From: DAOTTX01 sp034437515
GTDB taxonomy: Bacteria; Chloroflexota; Anaerolineae; Aggregatilineales; Phototrophicaceae
Length of the DNA stretch: 30,989 bases
Assembly: GCA_034437515.1 (NCBI GenBank)
Contig: DAOTTX010000276.1
Span: 1-30,989, forward strand
Direction: 5' to 3'
Shown: piece after piece, positions 22,790-30,989 of the stretch
Position numbering within the stretch: the first letter of the stretch is position 1
How the letters are laid out: every line of letters begins with the position of its first letter
Notes under the pieces: model-generated
Database searches by the model: none
Told to the model about the DNA's origin: nothing
What the model saw: the letters and a program-made list of their open reading frames with translations, nothing else
Position numbers and translations under genes: made by a program

Positions 22790-25120
22790 ATGGAAGATAC
22801 ACACCTCAACCGAGAAAAACTGCTCTTTCAGTACACCGGCGCGTTAGAACGTGGCGATATGGACACCATCATCCGTGTGTTGGAACAGGCCACCAACGAT
22901 CCCGTTCTAGGTGACATGCTGCTGGAAGTCAACGGCGCTTACGATGACCTACAAACGACGCCCACACCCGCCCTTACGACGCCACCGGCACGTTACATAC
23001 CCCCATCGACGAAAGAACAACACCTCGCGGATGTTTATCGCCGCCCACGTTGGCAGGGGATGACGTTGGCGGTCGCGTCTCTGGTAACGCTGCTATTCGT
23101 GTTTACCTTGCTGATGTCAACATTTCAACCGGGATACCGCGCCACCGCCGCACGCCCGGCGATCACCGCCCAGAACGCTGCTGCCTTGATGCCAATCGAA
23201 CGCACCGGCATGGGCGCGGTTACGGCGGCGGTGTGGTCACCAGCGGGCGCGACGTTGGCGGTCGGCACGGAAGCCGGTGTGTATCTCTACCCCGCTGGTG
23301 TGTTTGATATGACCGTGTCACCCCTGTTCACGCAGTCCGTCGAGGCGCTGGCCTATAGCAGCGACGGAGCAAGGCTTTACGGCCTCGTCGCGGGTGATGT
23401 GGTCACATGGGATACAAACGGCACACGACAGAACGTCATCACCGGGGACTATGACACGCATCTGCTGGTGCTGCCCAACGAACAATCGTTGGTCACGGCG
23501 ACGTGTACGGCATGGTATCAAACCACGACCTGCGCCAGTTGGCAACTCCACCGTTTGAACCTGAACACCGGCGACCCCAACACATTGCAAATGAAGGTCA
23601 CCCAACCGCCGGCACTCAGCCCGGATGGTCAATGGCTGGCGACCGCTTCCGCGCTGAGTGGCGAGGTCACGTTATGGCGCACGACTGGTGATTTTACCCG
23701 TCCCGAACGCACGCTGACTGCCAGCGGCGAGACGCCGTTCTTGATGCACAGCCGCCCGACCTTCAGCCCGGACGGATCACACCTGGGCATTATGGCGCTG
23801 GCAGATGACGCGGCGCGGATCATCGTGTGGGATGTGACGACCGCCGAACTCGTGCAGAGCGTGCGCGTGGAGCATCCGTCGTCGGTGCAGGTGTTCTTCG
23901 ATATGGAGAACCGCCCGGTCTATAGCGAAGTCATCGCCGACAGGCACGGCGGCGAGGCGACACTGCGAACACATATCATCACGCCAGAGACCCGCGTCAT
24001 CGACGGCACACGGGGGACGACCACCACGATCTTACAGGCCGCTCGTGCCGGTGATCTGCTGGTCACTTACGACGACCATCTGCATACGTGGCGCATAGAC
24101 GACGATTGGCGATCATCGGCGGCTATTGCAACACTGCAAACCGCGCTCAATGACGTGCATAAATTGGCCTTCGCGCCGGATGCGCCTTATCTCGCCATCG
24201 GCAGCGCGGCGCGCATCAGCGTGTGGAATTACGAAACCGACGAACCGCTGTTCACAACGATGTTTAACCCCCAGACCGGCCTGATCGCCGGTGAACGCAT
24301 CGACGGTGGCTTTGCCTTCGCGCCGGATAACACATTCGCCTACAGTGATGCCGCGCCGGTTGAATCCGGTTTTGGCTTCTGGACGCCCGACGGTGTGACG
24401 ACGGAACCTCTCGGCACACTCACCACCGCCGATGCCACCGCGATCAGCTATACCGCTGAGGGGGGGCTGGTGGCTTACTTCGCTAACGGTAGTTTTATCG
24501 CCCGTAAAGCACCCGACGCGACGACCTACGACCGCACCGTGATTGATCTCCCTTTTCCGTTGTTGGATAGCATCAGCGACTACGATCAGGCGTTGAACGC
24601 GGTCTTCGCCACCAATGGCGGGGTGCTGGCAGTCGATGCATGCCTGACCGCCGACCCTGAGAGGGGCTGCACCGAACGTAGGATCGCGCTGGTCGATACG
24701 ATCAGCGGTGATGTGTTGGTATTGATCGAAAGCGGCTTCAAAGGGGCAGGGGATGGCCTCGCGTTGAACGTGAACGGTGACCGTGTGTTGCTCGCCGCTT
24801 CCGGCTGCACCACAACCACCTGCTCGGAAACGCGCATCAAGCTCTGGGACGTCAGCGGGTGGATGCAAGGGGTGACGGCGTCCCCTACCGGCTTGCTCAC
24901 CGCCGAGGGCGCGGGGGCGGTTGCGTTCAGCCCGGATGGGCGACTGTTGGCGAACACGCACAACGGCACACTACGCCTGATGGATCTTGATACGCTGCGG
25001 CTGGTTTATAACGATGTGTTGGGAACGAGCGATGCCGGGTTAACTTTTAGCCCGGATGGGCGGTTGCTGGCGGTCGGCAGTGTGGGGCGGGCGGTGCTCT
25101 ACGGCGTCACAATTGAGTAG
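22790..25120 (+). CDS. Membrane-anchored beta-propeller protein, probable anti-sigma factor
   Basis: 776 residues. Residues 1-85 are a cytoplasmic helical part (LLFQYTGALERGDMDTIIRVLEQA; NDPVLGDMLLEVNGAYDDL) and a Pro/Thr-rich linker. Residues 91-112 are one membrane segment. The rest is extracytoplasmic with WD40/TolB-like propeller repeats: SPAGATLAVG, SPDGQWLATA, SPDGSHLGIM, APDAPYLAIG, SPDGRLLANT, SPDGRLLAVG. No HxxxCxxC zinc motif of ZAS anti-sigma domains is seen. It is paired with the ECF sigma gene 18 bases upstream and preceded by AGAAGG. The architecture suggests an outside-facing sensor that holds the sigma factor through its N-terminal domain. Sensor-ligand unknown. Cys pairs in the propeller (e.g. 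TCTAWYQTTTC) may form disulfides. Confidence 0.85.
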   Translation: MEDTHLNREKLLFQYTGALERGDMDTIIRVLEQATNDPVLGDMLLEVNGAYDDLQTTPTPALTTPPARYIPPSTKEQHLADVYRRPRWQGMTLAVASLVTLLFVFTLLMSTFQPGYRATAARPAITAQNAAALMPIERTGMGAVTAAVWSPAGATLAVGTEAGVYLYPAGVFDMTVSPLFTQSVEALAYSSDGARLYGLVAGDVVTWDTNGTRQNVITGDYDTHLLVLPNEQSLVTATCTAWYQTTTCASWQLHRLNLNTGDPNTLQMKVTQPPALSPDGQWLATASALSGEVTLWRTTGDFTRPERTLTASGETPFLMHSRPTFSPDGSHLGIMALADDAARIIVWDVTTAELVQSVRVEHPSSVQVFFDMENRPVYSEVIADRHGGEATLRTHIITPETRVIDGTRGTTTTILQAARAGDLLVTYDDHLHTWRIDDDWRSSAAIATLQTALNDVHKLAFAPDAPYLAIGSAARISVWNYETDEPLFTTMFNPQTGLIAGERIDGGFAFAPDNTFAYSDAAPVESGFGFWTPDGVTTEPLGTLTTADATAISYTAEGGLVAYFANGSFIARKAPDATTYDRTVIDLPFPLLDSISDYDQALNAVFATNGGVLAVDACLTADPERGCTERRIALVDTISGDVLVLIESGFKGAGDGLALNVNGDRVLLAASGCTTTTCSETRIKLWDVSGWMQGVTASPTGLLTAEGAGAVAFSPDGRLLANTHNGTLRLMDLDTLRLVYNDVLGTSDAGLTFSPDGRLLAVGSVGRAVLYGVTIE

Positions 25121-25142
25121 AAGCAAGCCTACGGGAGTTCAT

Positions 25143-25394
25143 CTATAACAGGCGCAGTTTGTCGATGAGGCGGCGGATGGCGCTTTTACTGCCGCTGCGC
25201 ATCCGTTGGCGGCGGGCGAGGTCGCGCAGATTGTCAACTTCCGTGGCGAGTACTGTATGATGCACCGTCTCCCCGTTGATGCGATACCAACCATCTCGCA
25301 AATACCGTGTTGAGGGTGGGCGGTCGTATACCATCTCGAAGGCACGGTCGTAGTCACTGAGCAATTCTTCTGGGTTGATGGTTGTTTCGATCAT
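25143..25394 (-). CDS. Small hypothetical protein
   Basis: 83 residues starting MIETTINPEELLSDYDRAF, chosen because GGGACGGA lies a few bases before the ATG at 25394 and a natural helix begins there; the frame is open to 25460. No family recognised. The N-terminal half is acidic with an aromatic core (RDGWYRINGE). The C-terminal 35 residues are strongly basic (NLRDLARRQRMRSGSKSAIRRLIDKLRLL split as LARRQRMRSGSK and AIRRLIDKL), which could bind nucleic acid or the membrane. It ends 22 bases from the convergent propeller gene with no hairpin between. AT-rich DNA (25460-25500) upstream probably carries its promoter. Confidence 0.65.
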   Translation of the reverse strand: MIETTINPEELLSDYDRAFEMVYDRPPSTRYLRDGWYRINGETVHHTVLATEVDNLRDLARRQRMRSGSKSAIRRLIDKLRLL

Positions 25395-25506
25395 AAAGTC
25401 CGTCCCGGTAAATGCCGCACTTACATACACTGTGCATCTATTATCGCGCTTTTTACCCACATTAGTAAAGCAAAAAATATAAAAAAATACTCAATATTTT
25501 CGTTCA

Positions 25507-26256
25507 TCAATCGACCGTGCGCATTCTCAAGATGACATTATAGGCGTGGTTGAGATTCTGCATCCGCTTGGTGGCATCGGGGTCATCCGCGTTGACATCC
25601 GGGTGATATTGCCGCGCAAGCTGACGGTAGGCACGTTTGATCTCTGCCATCGAGGCATCGGGGTCTACATGCAGCAGCAGATAATATTCGGTGACGTCCT
25701 GTTCGAGGGGTTGTTCAAGCTGTCGCGCTTGCTGGCGATGGTAAAAGTCGGGGTCACCGTCGAAGGCGGCGATGCGCCAATGCCCTTTAAGGTTCGGCAG
25801 GTCGGTTTCGACGTAATGCGATGAAATCGCGCCGACGTCGATACGCTCACCATGATGCACTTTGGCGCGTCCGGTCGCGCCGATACGCTGGAAGTACACC
25901 GGGTATAAGAACACTTCCTGATGGTGGATGTCGTAGGCGTAAATTTTGCCGTCGTAGATCTCCAGCAGGCCGGCCTGCCAGTCCTCGACTTCGACGATGC
26001 GTCCGTTGCTCGGCAGCAGTAGCGACCCCCACAGCATAAAAAGTGTATGGTCGCCGCGCTGATTGTTCGCTTCCATGATGTTGCGGATCTCATAGAGGGG
26101 GATCGGACTTTCGATGAGATGCACCATCAGGGATTCGCCGGTCAAGAGTTCCAGATGGATGATGTCACCGCCGTCGTGGACGATTCGCTTCACCGCACCG
26201 GCGATGTCGAGTTCACGGACGAGTTGCGCCCCGACATTATAGGTATAAAAACGCAT
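25507..26256 (-). CDS. Protein with C-terminal J-domain (DnaJ-like)
   Basis: 249 residues from the ATG at 26256, supported by an AGGAAA ribosome binding site 9-14 bases upstream; the frame is open to 26298. The C-terminal part (about 190-245) is a J-domain: YYLLLHVDPDASMAEIKRAYRQ, the HPD tripeptide at 218-220, and NLNHAYNVIL. The 185 residues before it are a beta-rich domain I do not recognise. It has no Gly/Phe linker, zinc finger or client-binding domain of classical DnaJ, so it is a type III J-protein that would recruit a DnaK to a particular target set by the N-terminal domain. No DnaK gene is in the window. The J-domain at the C terminus is less common than at the N terminus. Confidence 0.88.
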   Translation of the reverse strand: MRFYTYNVGAQLVRELDIAGAVKRIVHDGGDIIHLELLTGESLMVHLIESPIPLYEIRNIMEANNQRGDHTLFMLWGSLLLPSNGRIVEVEDWQAGLLEIYDGKIYAYDIHHQEVFLYPVYFQRIGATGRAKVHHGERIDVGAISSHYVETDLPNLKGHWRIAAFDGDPDFYHRQQARQLEQPLEQDVTEYYLLLHVDPDASMAEIKRAYRQLARQYHPDVNADDPDATKRMQNLNHAYNVILRMRTVD

Positions 26257-26431
26257 AATGATGTTTTCCTGTAAGCCTTCAGCAACATTGTAACGCAAGC
26301 CCTACATTTGTGTTAGTGCATAGCGTATATAAAGTTGGTGAGAACTTCTACGATCTCTAATCGAATTGTGTTATTCTATGTGTGGAAAAATTATTTCTCA
26401 AAACAGGCCTCAATCGTTGATAAAGTGATTC

Positions 26432-26442
26432 TACAATAAAAC
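26432..26442 (+). promoter_or_regulatory. -10-like element directly before the lipoprotein start
   Basis: TACAAT (26432-26437) lies five bases before the ATG at 26443 and there is no Shine-Dalgarno sequence. That spacing would place the transcription start on the A of the ATG, i.e. a leaderless mRNA. The -35 region is poor. Confidence 0.4.
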
Positions 26443-27129
26443 ATGAGACAGCTTATCTACCTAATGCTAACACTTTTGTTGGTTGGGTGTGCGGCATCCG
26501 AAGCAGATAACCCAAGTCAAATACGCTCATCACGTTTAATTGATGCAACGACCGACACACAGCAGATCGACACGGTTGACGCAAGTTCGTTAAACTTTTC
26601 GATAGAAGATGTTGATATTCGCATCCAGCGTCCAAAAGACTGGGAATATCACACGACCGATTACGGTGTCGTGCTCATCGAGTCGATTGATACCGTCGCA
26701 ACTGAGGGGATGCTTTCTGGCTTGATTACCCATGTGTTCATCCCGCCACTTGGTGATTTGAGCCTCAACATAGCCGAAGGAAGAAACACGGCCTTGCAGA
26801 TGTTAGAGGACATCACACGAACCGAAGACTTGATGAATAACGCCGCTACGACTCAACCCACGCCGCTGATGTGGTCTGGTTTGGACGCAGCGTACTTCCT
26901 GATGAACAACGGTGAAGGTAGCGCGACTCTCGTCATCGGCTTAACCCCACCTGGAGACCGTCACCTCATCACCGTGCAGATCAGCGCCCCGCTCAAAGAT
27001 GCTGACCGCATCCGCGAGAACCTACCCACGCTGATGCAAAACCTGAGCGTCAACGGTATCCTACTTGACCATACCGAGCTGCAAGCCCTGCCCGACTCGT
27101 TAGTTTTCCCTACATTCCAAACGGACTAA
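26443..27129 (+). CDS. Predicted lipoprotein, possibly PsbP-like fold
   Basis: 228 residues with signal peptide MRQLIYLMLTLLLVGC; lipobox LVGC gives Cys16 as the lipidated residue. After a polar linker, residues about 55-210 read as an alpha/beta domain: IRIQRPKDWEYHTTDYGVVLIES, split by an unstructured stretch, then LVIGLTPPGDRHLITVQIS and a final helix RIRENLPTLMQNLSV. The pattern of P-x-W plus a late gdRhxxtVqi strand resembles PsbP/DUF1795-type proteins; this is a weak resemblance, not a firm call. Located on the outer membrane face. It is divergent from the J-domain gene, and the large GAF kinase follows after 147 bases. Confidence 0.8.
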   Translation: MRQLIYLMLTLLLVGCAASEADNPSQIRSSRLIDATTDTQQIDTVDASSLNFSIEDVDIRIQRPKDWEYHTTDYGVVLIESIDTVATEGMLSGLITHVFIPPLGDLSLNIAEGRNTALQMLEDITRTEDLMNNAATTQPTPLMWSGLDAAYFLMNNGEGSATLVIGLTPPGDRHLITVQISAPLKDADRIRENLPTLMQNLSVNGILLDHTELQALPDSLVFPTFQTD

Positions 27130-27183
27130 CCTTGCACAGCGTCGCGAGGTTTGTCTATCACAATTTTCTTACTGCAAGGTTTC

Positions 27184-27192
27184 TGGTAAAAT
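27184..27192 (+). promoter_or_regulatory. Extended -10 promoter candidate for the multi-GAF kinase
   Basis: TGG-TAAAAT at 27184-27192 is an extended -10 element. The upstream -35 region (TTTTCT near 27164) is weak. The predicted leader is about 78 bases. Confidence 0.45.
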
Positions 27193-27276
27193 CTATGGTG
27201 TTCTATTTCTAAACTTCGTTGCTGATTAACGTGGTTCTTCATTGTCAATCCTAGCAGTTTCGGATCATCCCATAAT

Positions 27277-30200
27277 ATGGATTCTTCACAGACAGATTAC
27301 GATTTTGCAGCATTAGCGGCAATCTCTCAGGAAGTTGCTTCCGAGCTACCGGTCGAAAGTGTGCTGCTGAGCGTTTATGAATGGATCGACGGACAAGCGG
27401 AAGTCGGTTTGTTTTTCGCCGCGTTCTACAACAAAGATCAGGACAGTGTGCGCTTCCCGCTGGTGCTGCTGGAAGGCGAAACCCAACAATGGGAAGAACA
27501 CGCTGTAGCGCATCATCCACTGATCGCCCAGGTACTGGGCAGTCGGCAAACACTGACCATCCGCCGGGGTCAGCAAGCGAACTATGCCGAAGTGTTTGCG
27601 CCCTACCTCCAGACCACCGCCTACCAATATGCGTCCGGGGTGCCGTTGATCGTCGGGCACAAGCTGCTGGGTATGATCGGCCTGCTGCATGACCGCCCAG
27701 CCTTGCTAGACCGCCCGGCCTTCCCGTTGATTATCAACCAGACCAGCCTCGCTATCCGTAACAGCGTGCTCTATGACCGCACCTTGCAACTGGCAGAAAG
27801 CCTCTCGCACATTAACGAGTCGGTGCAGCGGGTGATGTTCAACCTGGATAATCACGACGCGCTGATGACAGCTTGTAAAACCGCCTTACAAATTTCCAAC
27901 GCACAGCGCGTGGCGATCTTCTTAAACGGGACGATGAGTGGTAAACCGGTCAGGGTGGCGCAGTCACTTGGGCTGACGGATGCCCACCGCGCCTTTTACG
28001 ACAATCCCGCTTACCTGCCCAAAATTTCTTCGTCCTCGATCCGTCATGTGCAAGACGCGCAAGCGGTCGATCAACCGGAGACATTGCACGCGCTGGCACA
28101 GGCTGGCGGCTTTTGTTCTACTACAGAAGTGCCGATGCGCTCCGGCAGTGCTGTCGTCGGTCTGCTGACCGTGTTTTACGACCATCCCTACCAGAACGAC
28201 AAGATCGAGCGCCAACTGCTGGAAACACTGGCCTATCAGATCACCGCCGCGCTGGATAATGCTGAACTCTTAGAAGCGTTGGAGATTTATGCTTCCGAAC
28301 AAGCCCAGCTTGTCCACCTGTCTACCATTTCTACCGCCAGCATTGAGCTAGAAGCGGTGATTTACAACGTCTGCGAGATTCTACGGCAGATGATGAGCCT
28401 TGAAAGTGTGCAGGTTGGGGTGATCGAAGCACCCTATCTGTATTTGTATGACGATCAACAGGTCGCTGGCGGTGAACGCGAGTTCATCAAAATCGCGGAC
28501 ATCCCTGAATTGGTCACCGTGCAGGAGCAGCGCCCGGTGGCGCGGTTATACTACCGTCACGATACCGAGATCTCCGACGAGTTGCGCCACCTGATGTGGC
28601 GGGATGCTATGATGGCGATTGTGCCGCTGGTGGTCAACGACGAGCAAATCGGCTTTATCTTTCTGAAAGATCGTGAGACCCGCACCCTGAGCGACTCCGA
28701 ATGGCGGTTTATCGAATTGGCGTCGAACCAGATCGCGGGACAGTTGCACAACGCGCAGTTGTACCGCTTGGCGCGTGCGGAACTCAGCCAGCGTTTGAAG
28801 CAGCTTTCGATGATCGAACAACTCGCGCAGCAGATTTCGCGCACGCTCAACCAGGACTTGCTTATCGACAACGTGCTTGAAATCGCCATCCGTGCGACGG
28901 AGGCCGATGCCGCCGCCCTGGGCTTAATCACCGAGCAAGACGAATTTCATATCATCGGCCTGGAATACTACGAAGGCACACTGCACCGCTTCAATACCTA
29001 CGACAAAGCCCGTCAGGGGGTGATGGGGCGCGTGCTGCGTTCCGGTCAACCGGAAGTCATTCACCGGCATAACAACGCCTCGCATCACAAACCGTTTGAT
29101 TCCGGACGTCACTATGTGTCCTCGGTGACCATTCCACTGTTGACCAACGAAGGCATCATCGGCGTCTTCACGCTGGAAAGCCTGAATCCGGCCTTTTTCG
29201 ACATCGGGCGCACCGAGTTCGTCGAAAGCCTCGCCGGTCACGCGATCATCAGCATCCAGAATTCGCGCATGTTTACAGAACGACAGGAGCGCATCGGGAC
29301 GCTCACGCGCTTACGCGAACTCTCACTTCAGGTTTCCGGCCCGTTGGACGAAGGCGCGATCATCGAAACCCTGTTGAAAACGTCGATCAATGTGCTGCAC
29401 GGTTACCAGGCCTTGCTCTATGTGTATGACGAAAATGGGCGGCTGTACTGTGCGGAAGCGATGCGCGTAGAAGGCAGCAAATATGTAAAGGACAACCCAT
29501 CCGTCCCGATGGGGTTAATCGCGCAGGCCGCCCAATCCAGCGAAATGCAGACCTTCAAAGCGCCGGATGACTTCGCGCATAAAGAGTTCGCCGGCATGAT
29601 CGTCATGCCAGTGGAACACAGCGGCAGCATCAGAGAAATTCTCTGTGTGACCTTTGATCAAAACCAACGGATGAACGAATCGACGATCAGTAACGCCGAA
29701 TTGTTGGTGATCCAGATCGCCGCTCATTTGGAAAATATGCGCCTCTACCAGCGCCTTAGCTCGAACAACAATCAGGTACGTGCAATTCTGGATGCCACCC
29801 GTGATGGTATCCTGCTGCTTGACCGCAACGGCAACTTGATCGACGGCAATATCAGCGCGGAGGACATCCTCAAAATCACATTGGAAGATCATCTGCAACG
29901 CAACTTTGCGGAGACATTGTTGTATATTTCTCGTCGAGAGACGCAAAGCACACTCGAAAACGACGGCCTGGTTGACCTGGCGCGTAACTTACGTCTTGAT
30001 CCGCAGGGTGTGGATCACTACGCCTTCCAACTTTACAACGAGAACCAGATTCGTTACATCGAGTCGGTCGGTTCCCCGGTGTTGGATAACACCGCGCAGG
30101 TGATCGGGCGTTTGCTCACGCTGCGTGATGTCACTGAAGCCCGGCAACTCGAAGAGTATCGTGACGAAGTGACAGAAATGATGGTACACGACCTGCGTGA

Positions 30201-30867
30201 GCCGTTAGGGTCGATCATCGGTAGTATCGACCTGTTGCAGCATATCCTCGCTACTTACGAGGTGGATGAGTCCGTCAGTGAATTGCTCAACGTGTCGATG
30301 ATGAGCGCGACCGGCTTGCTTGACCTGGTGACGATGATCCTCGATATTTCCAAGATGGAAAGTGCCAGGATGCCAATTGACCAGCAACCCGTCACGCTTG
30401 ATTCTATGGTTGAGGAGACGATAGCGCGTCTTTCCGCATCGATCAAAGAGGCTAAGGTGATCGTCCGCACAGACATACCCGAAGACGCACCTGAAGTTTT
30501 CGTCGATGAAGACCTCATCAAGCGCGTGCTGGTCAATCTGCTAGGGAACGCGGTACGTTTCACCCCGACAGATAGCGAAATTCTCATCTACGCGGAAGGC
30601 GTAGACGCAAATAAGCTGGTTGTGCGTGTCGCGGATAGCGGACGCGGCATCCCGCCGGAACAAGTTGAGCGTATCTTTGAGAAGTTCCGTCAGTTGGAGG
30701 GGAACGATTATCGTCCGCTGCGTGGCAGCAAGGGCAGCGGTGTCGGGTTGGCTTTTTGCAAGCAGGCCATCAACACACACGGCGAGCAAATCTGGGTAGA
30801 GCAAGACGGTCCACTGCCGGGGGCGTGCTTTGCATTCACACTGCCAACAGTCGAGCAGGAAAACTGA
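27277..30867 (+). CDS. Multi-GAF, PAS sensor histidine kinase
   Basis: 1196 residues, no membrane segment. By sequence pattern there are about five GAF-like domains (roughly 10-160, 185-330, 355-500, 525-665 and 690-825), each opening with a long helix such as LAQQISRTLNQDLLIDNVLEIA and containing the usual VPL or IPL strand. A PAS domain follows (about 834-950; ILDATRDGILLLDRNGNLIDGN). HisKA has MMVHDLREPLGS with His971. HATPase_c has NLLGNAVRFTPTD (Asn1091), DSGRGI and GSGVGLAF, ending FAFTLP. All kinase residues look intact. No chromophore-binding Cys is obvious in the GAF domains, so ligands are unknown. No partner regulator follows in the window, so it is orphan here; the partner may be beyond the right edge. 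No clear Shine-Dalgarno sequence precedes the ATG. Confidence 0.93.
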   Translation: MDSSQTDYDFAALAAISQEVASELPVESVLLSVYEWIDGQAEVGLFFAAFYNKDQDSVRFPLVLLEGETQQWEEHAVAHHPLIAQVLGSRQTLTIRRGQQANYAEVFAPYLQTTAYQYASGVPLIVGHKLLGMIGLLHDRPALLDRPAFPLIINQTSLAIRNSVLYDRTLQLAESLSHINESVQRVMFNLDNHDALMTACKTALQISNAQRVAIFLNGTMSGKPVRVAQSLGLTDAHRAFYDNPAYLPKISSSSIRHVQDAQAVDQPETLHALAQAGGFCSTTEVPMRSGSAVVGLLTVFYDHPYQNDKIERQLLETLAYQITAALDNAELLEALEIYASEQAQLVHLSTISTASIELEAVIYNVCEILRQMMSLESVQVGVIEAPYLYLYDDQQVAGGEREFIKIADIPELVTVQEQRPVARLYYRHDTEISDELRHLMWRDAMMAIVPLVVNDEQIGFIFLKDRETRTLSDSEWRFIELASNQIAGQLHNAQLYRLARAELSQRLKQLSMIEQLAQQISRTLNQDLLIDNVLEIAIRATEADAAALGLITEQDEFHIIGLEYYEGTLHRFNTYDKARQGVMGRVLRSGQPEVIHRHNNASHHKPFDSGRHYVSSVTIPLLTNEGIIGVFTLESLNPAFFDIGRTEFVESLAGHAIISIQNSRMFTERQERIGTLTRLRELSLQVSGPLDEGAIIETLLKTSINVLHGYQALLYVYDENGRLYCAEAMRVEGSKYVKDNPSVPMGLIAQAAQSSEMQTFKAPDDFAHKEFAGMIVMPVEHSGSIREILCVTFDQNQRMNESTISNAELLVIQIAAHLENMRLYQRLSSNNNQVRAILDATRDGILLLDRNGNLIDGNISAEDILKITLEDHLQRNFAETLLYISRRETQSTLENDGLVDLARNLRLDPQGVDHYAFQLYNENQIRYIESVGSPVLDNTAQVIGRLLTLRDVTEARQLEEYRDEVTEMMVHDLREPLGSIIGSIDLLQHILATYEVDESVSELLNVSMMSATGLLDLVTMILDISKMESARMPIDQQPVTLDSMVEETIARLSASIKEAKVIVRTDIPEDAPEVFVDEDLIKRVLVNLLGNAVRFTPTDSEILIYAEGVDANKLVVRVADSGRGIPPEQVERIFEKFRQLEGNDYRPLRGSKGSGVGLAFCKQAINTHGEQIWVEQDGPLPGACFAFTLPTVEQEN

Positions 30868-30989
30868 ATGTGGTTATTCACCTATCCATGAAGATGACGA
30901 TTTTTGAATTTCGGGCGCGAAGAAGCGTGTGTCTACAGCGCGAAAATAGATAGGAGACACGACATTCTGGTCGTCCGTTGTGAGCCTAA
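30868..30989. other. Right-end spacer, no gene recognised
   Basis: 122 bases. A TAGGAG (30950-30955) Shine-Dalgarno-like run is followed after seven bases by ATT CTG GTC GTC, which would read ILVV, the start of many receiver domains, but the next residues (RCEP) do not continue one and the start would be ATT. Not called as a gene. Confidence 0.4.

Noticed and set aside
24113..24961. A 282-codon minus-strand ORF inside the propeller gene
   Set aside because: Composition is that of a shadow frame, rich in Arg and Gly without motifs, and the plus-strand frame has clear propeller repeats.
30940..30989. Possible start of a receiver-domain gene at the right edge (ILVV after TAGGAG)
   Set aside because: It would need an ATT start, and the next residues do not follow the receiver pattern; too little sequence remains to judge.

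Overview
This is a 31 kb bacterial chromosomal window dominated by signal transduction. The mix of multi-PAS/GAF histidine kinases, Pkn-type Ser/Thr kinases ending in a 2TM membrane module, and an ECF sigma factor beside a membrane-anchored beta-propeller protein suggests Chloroflexota (Anaerolineae-like). That assignment is inference: no rRNA, tRNA or universal marker gene is present. I see no CRISPR array, transposase or prophage gene.

Left part (1-6.5 kb): a two-component cluster. It holds a 5'-truncated PAS-PAS histidine kinase, then a leftward pair of lipoproteins (a thermonuclease and an unknown), then a histidine kinase whose stop overlaps the start of a receiver-PAS-GAF-histidine kinase hybrid, and finally an OmpR/KdpE-type response regulator closed by a clear intrinsic terminator. 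Together they look like a multi-input phosphorelay onto one DNA-binding output.

Middle-left (6.8-12.1 kb): a leftward LolD/MacB-like ABC ATPase and FtsX/MacB-type permease. Beyond it, a VOC (glyoxalase-fold) gene is divergent from a large ArsR-type regulator. The shared intergenic region has two sigma70-like promoters and two palindromes, the best-resolved regulatory region of the window. A small protein of unknown function follows the regulator.

Centre (12.4-20.7 kb): three paralogous Ser/Thr kinases, the third with a duplicated 2TM module, plus a 61-residue free-standing 2TM protein between the second and third. All three kinases end in the same motif, RLTxDGELSESF, separated from the catalytic domain by a divergent linker and the membrane module. 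Two paralogous helical-repeat (TPR-like) proteins follow, each with its own promoter. This kinase/2TM/TPR block is the best candidate for an undescribed signalling module.

Right part (20.9-31 kb): alanine dehydrogenase with an FNR/CRP-like palindrome upstream; an ECF sigma factor with a probable membrane beta-propeller anti-sigma partner; a small unknown protein and a protein with a C-terminal J-domain, both leftward; a lipoprotein whose gene may be leaderless; and a 1196-residue histidine kinase with about five GAF domains and a PAS domain. The last 120 bases hold no recognisable gene.
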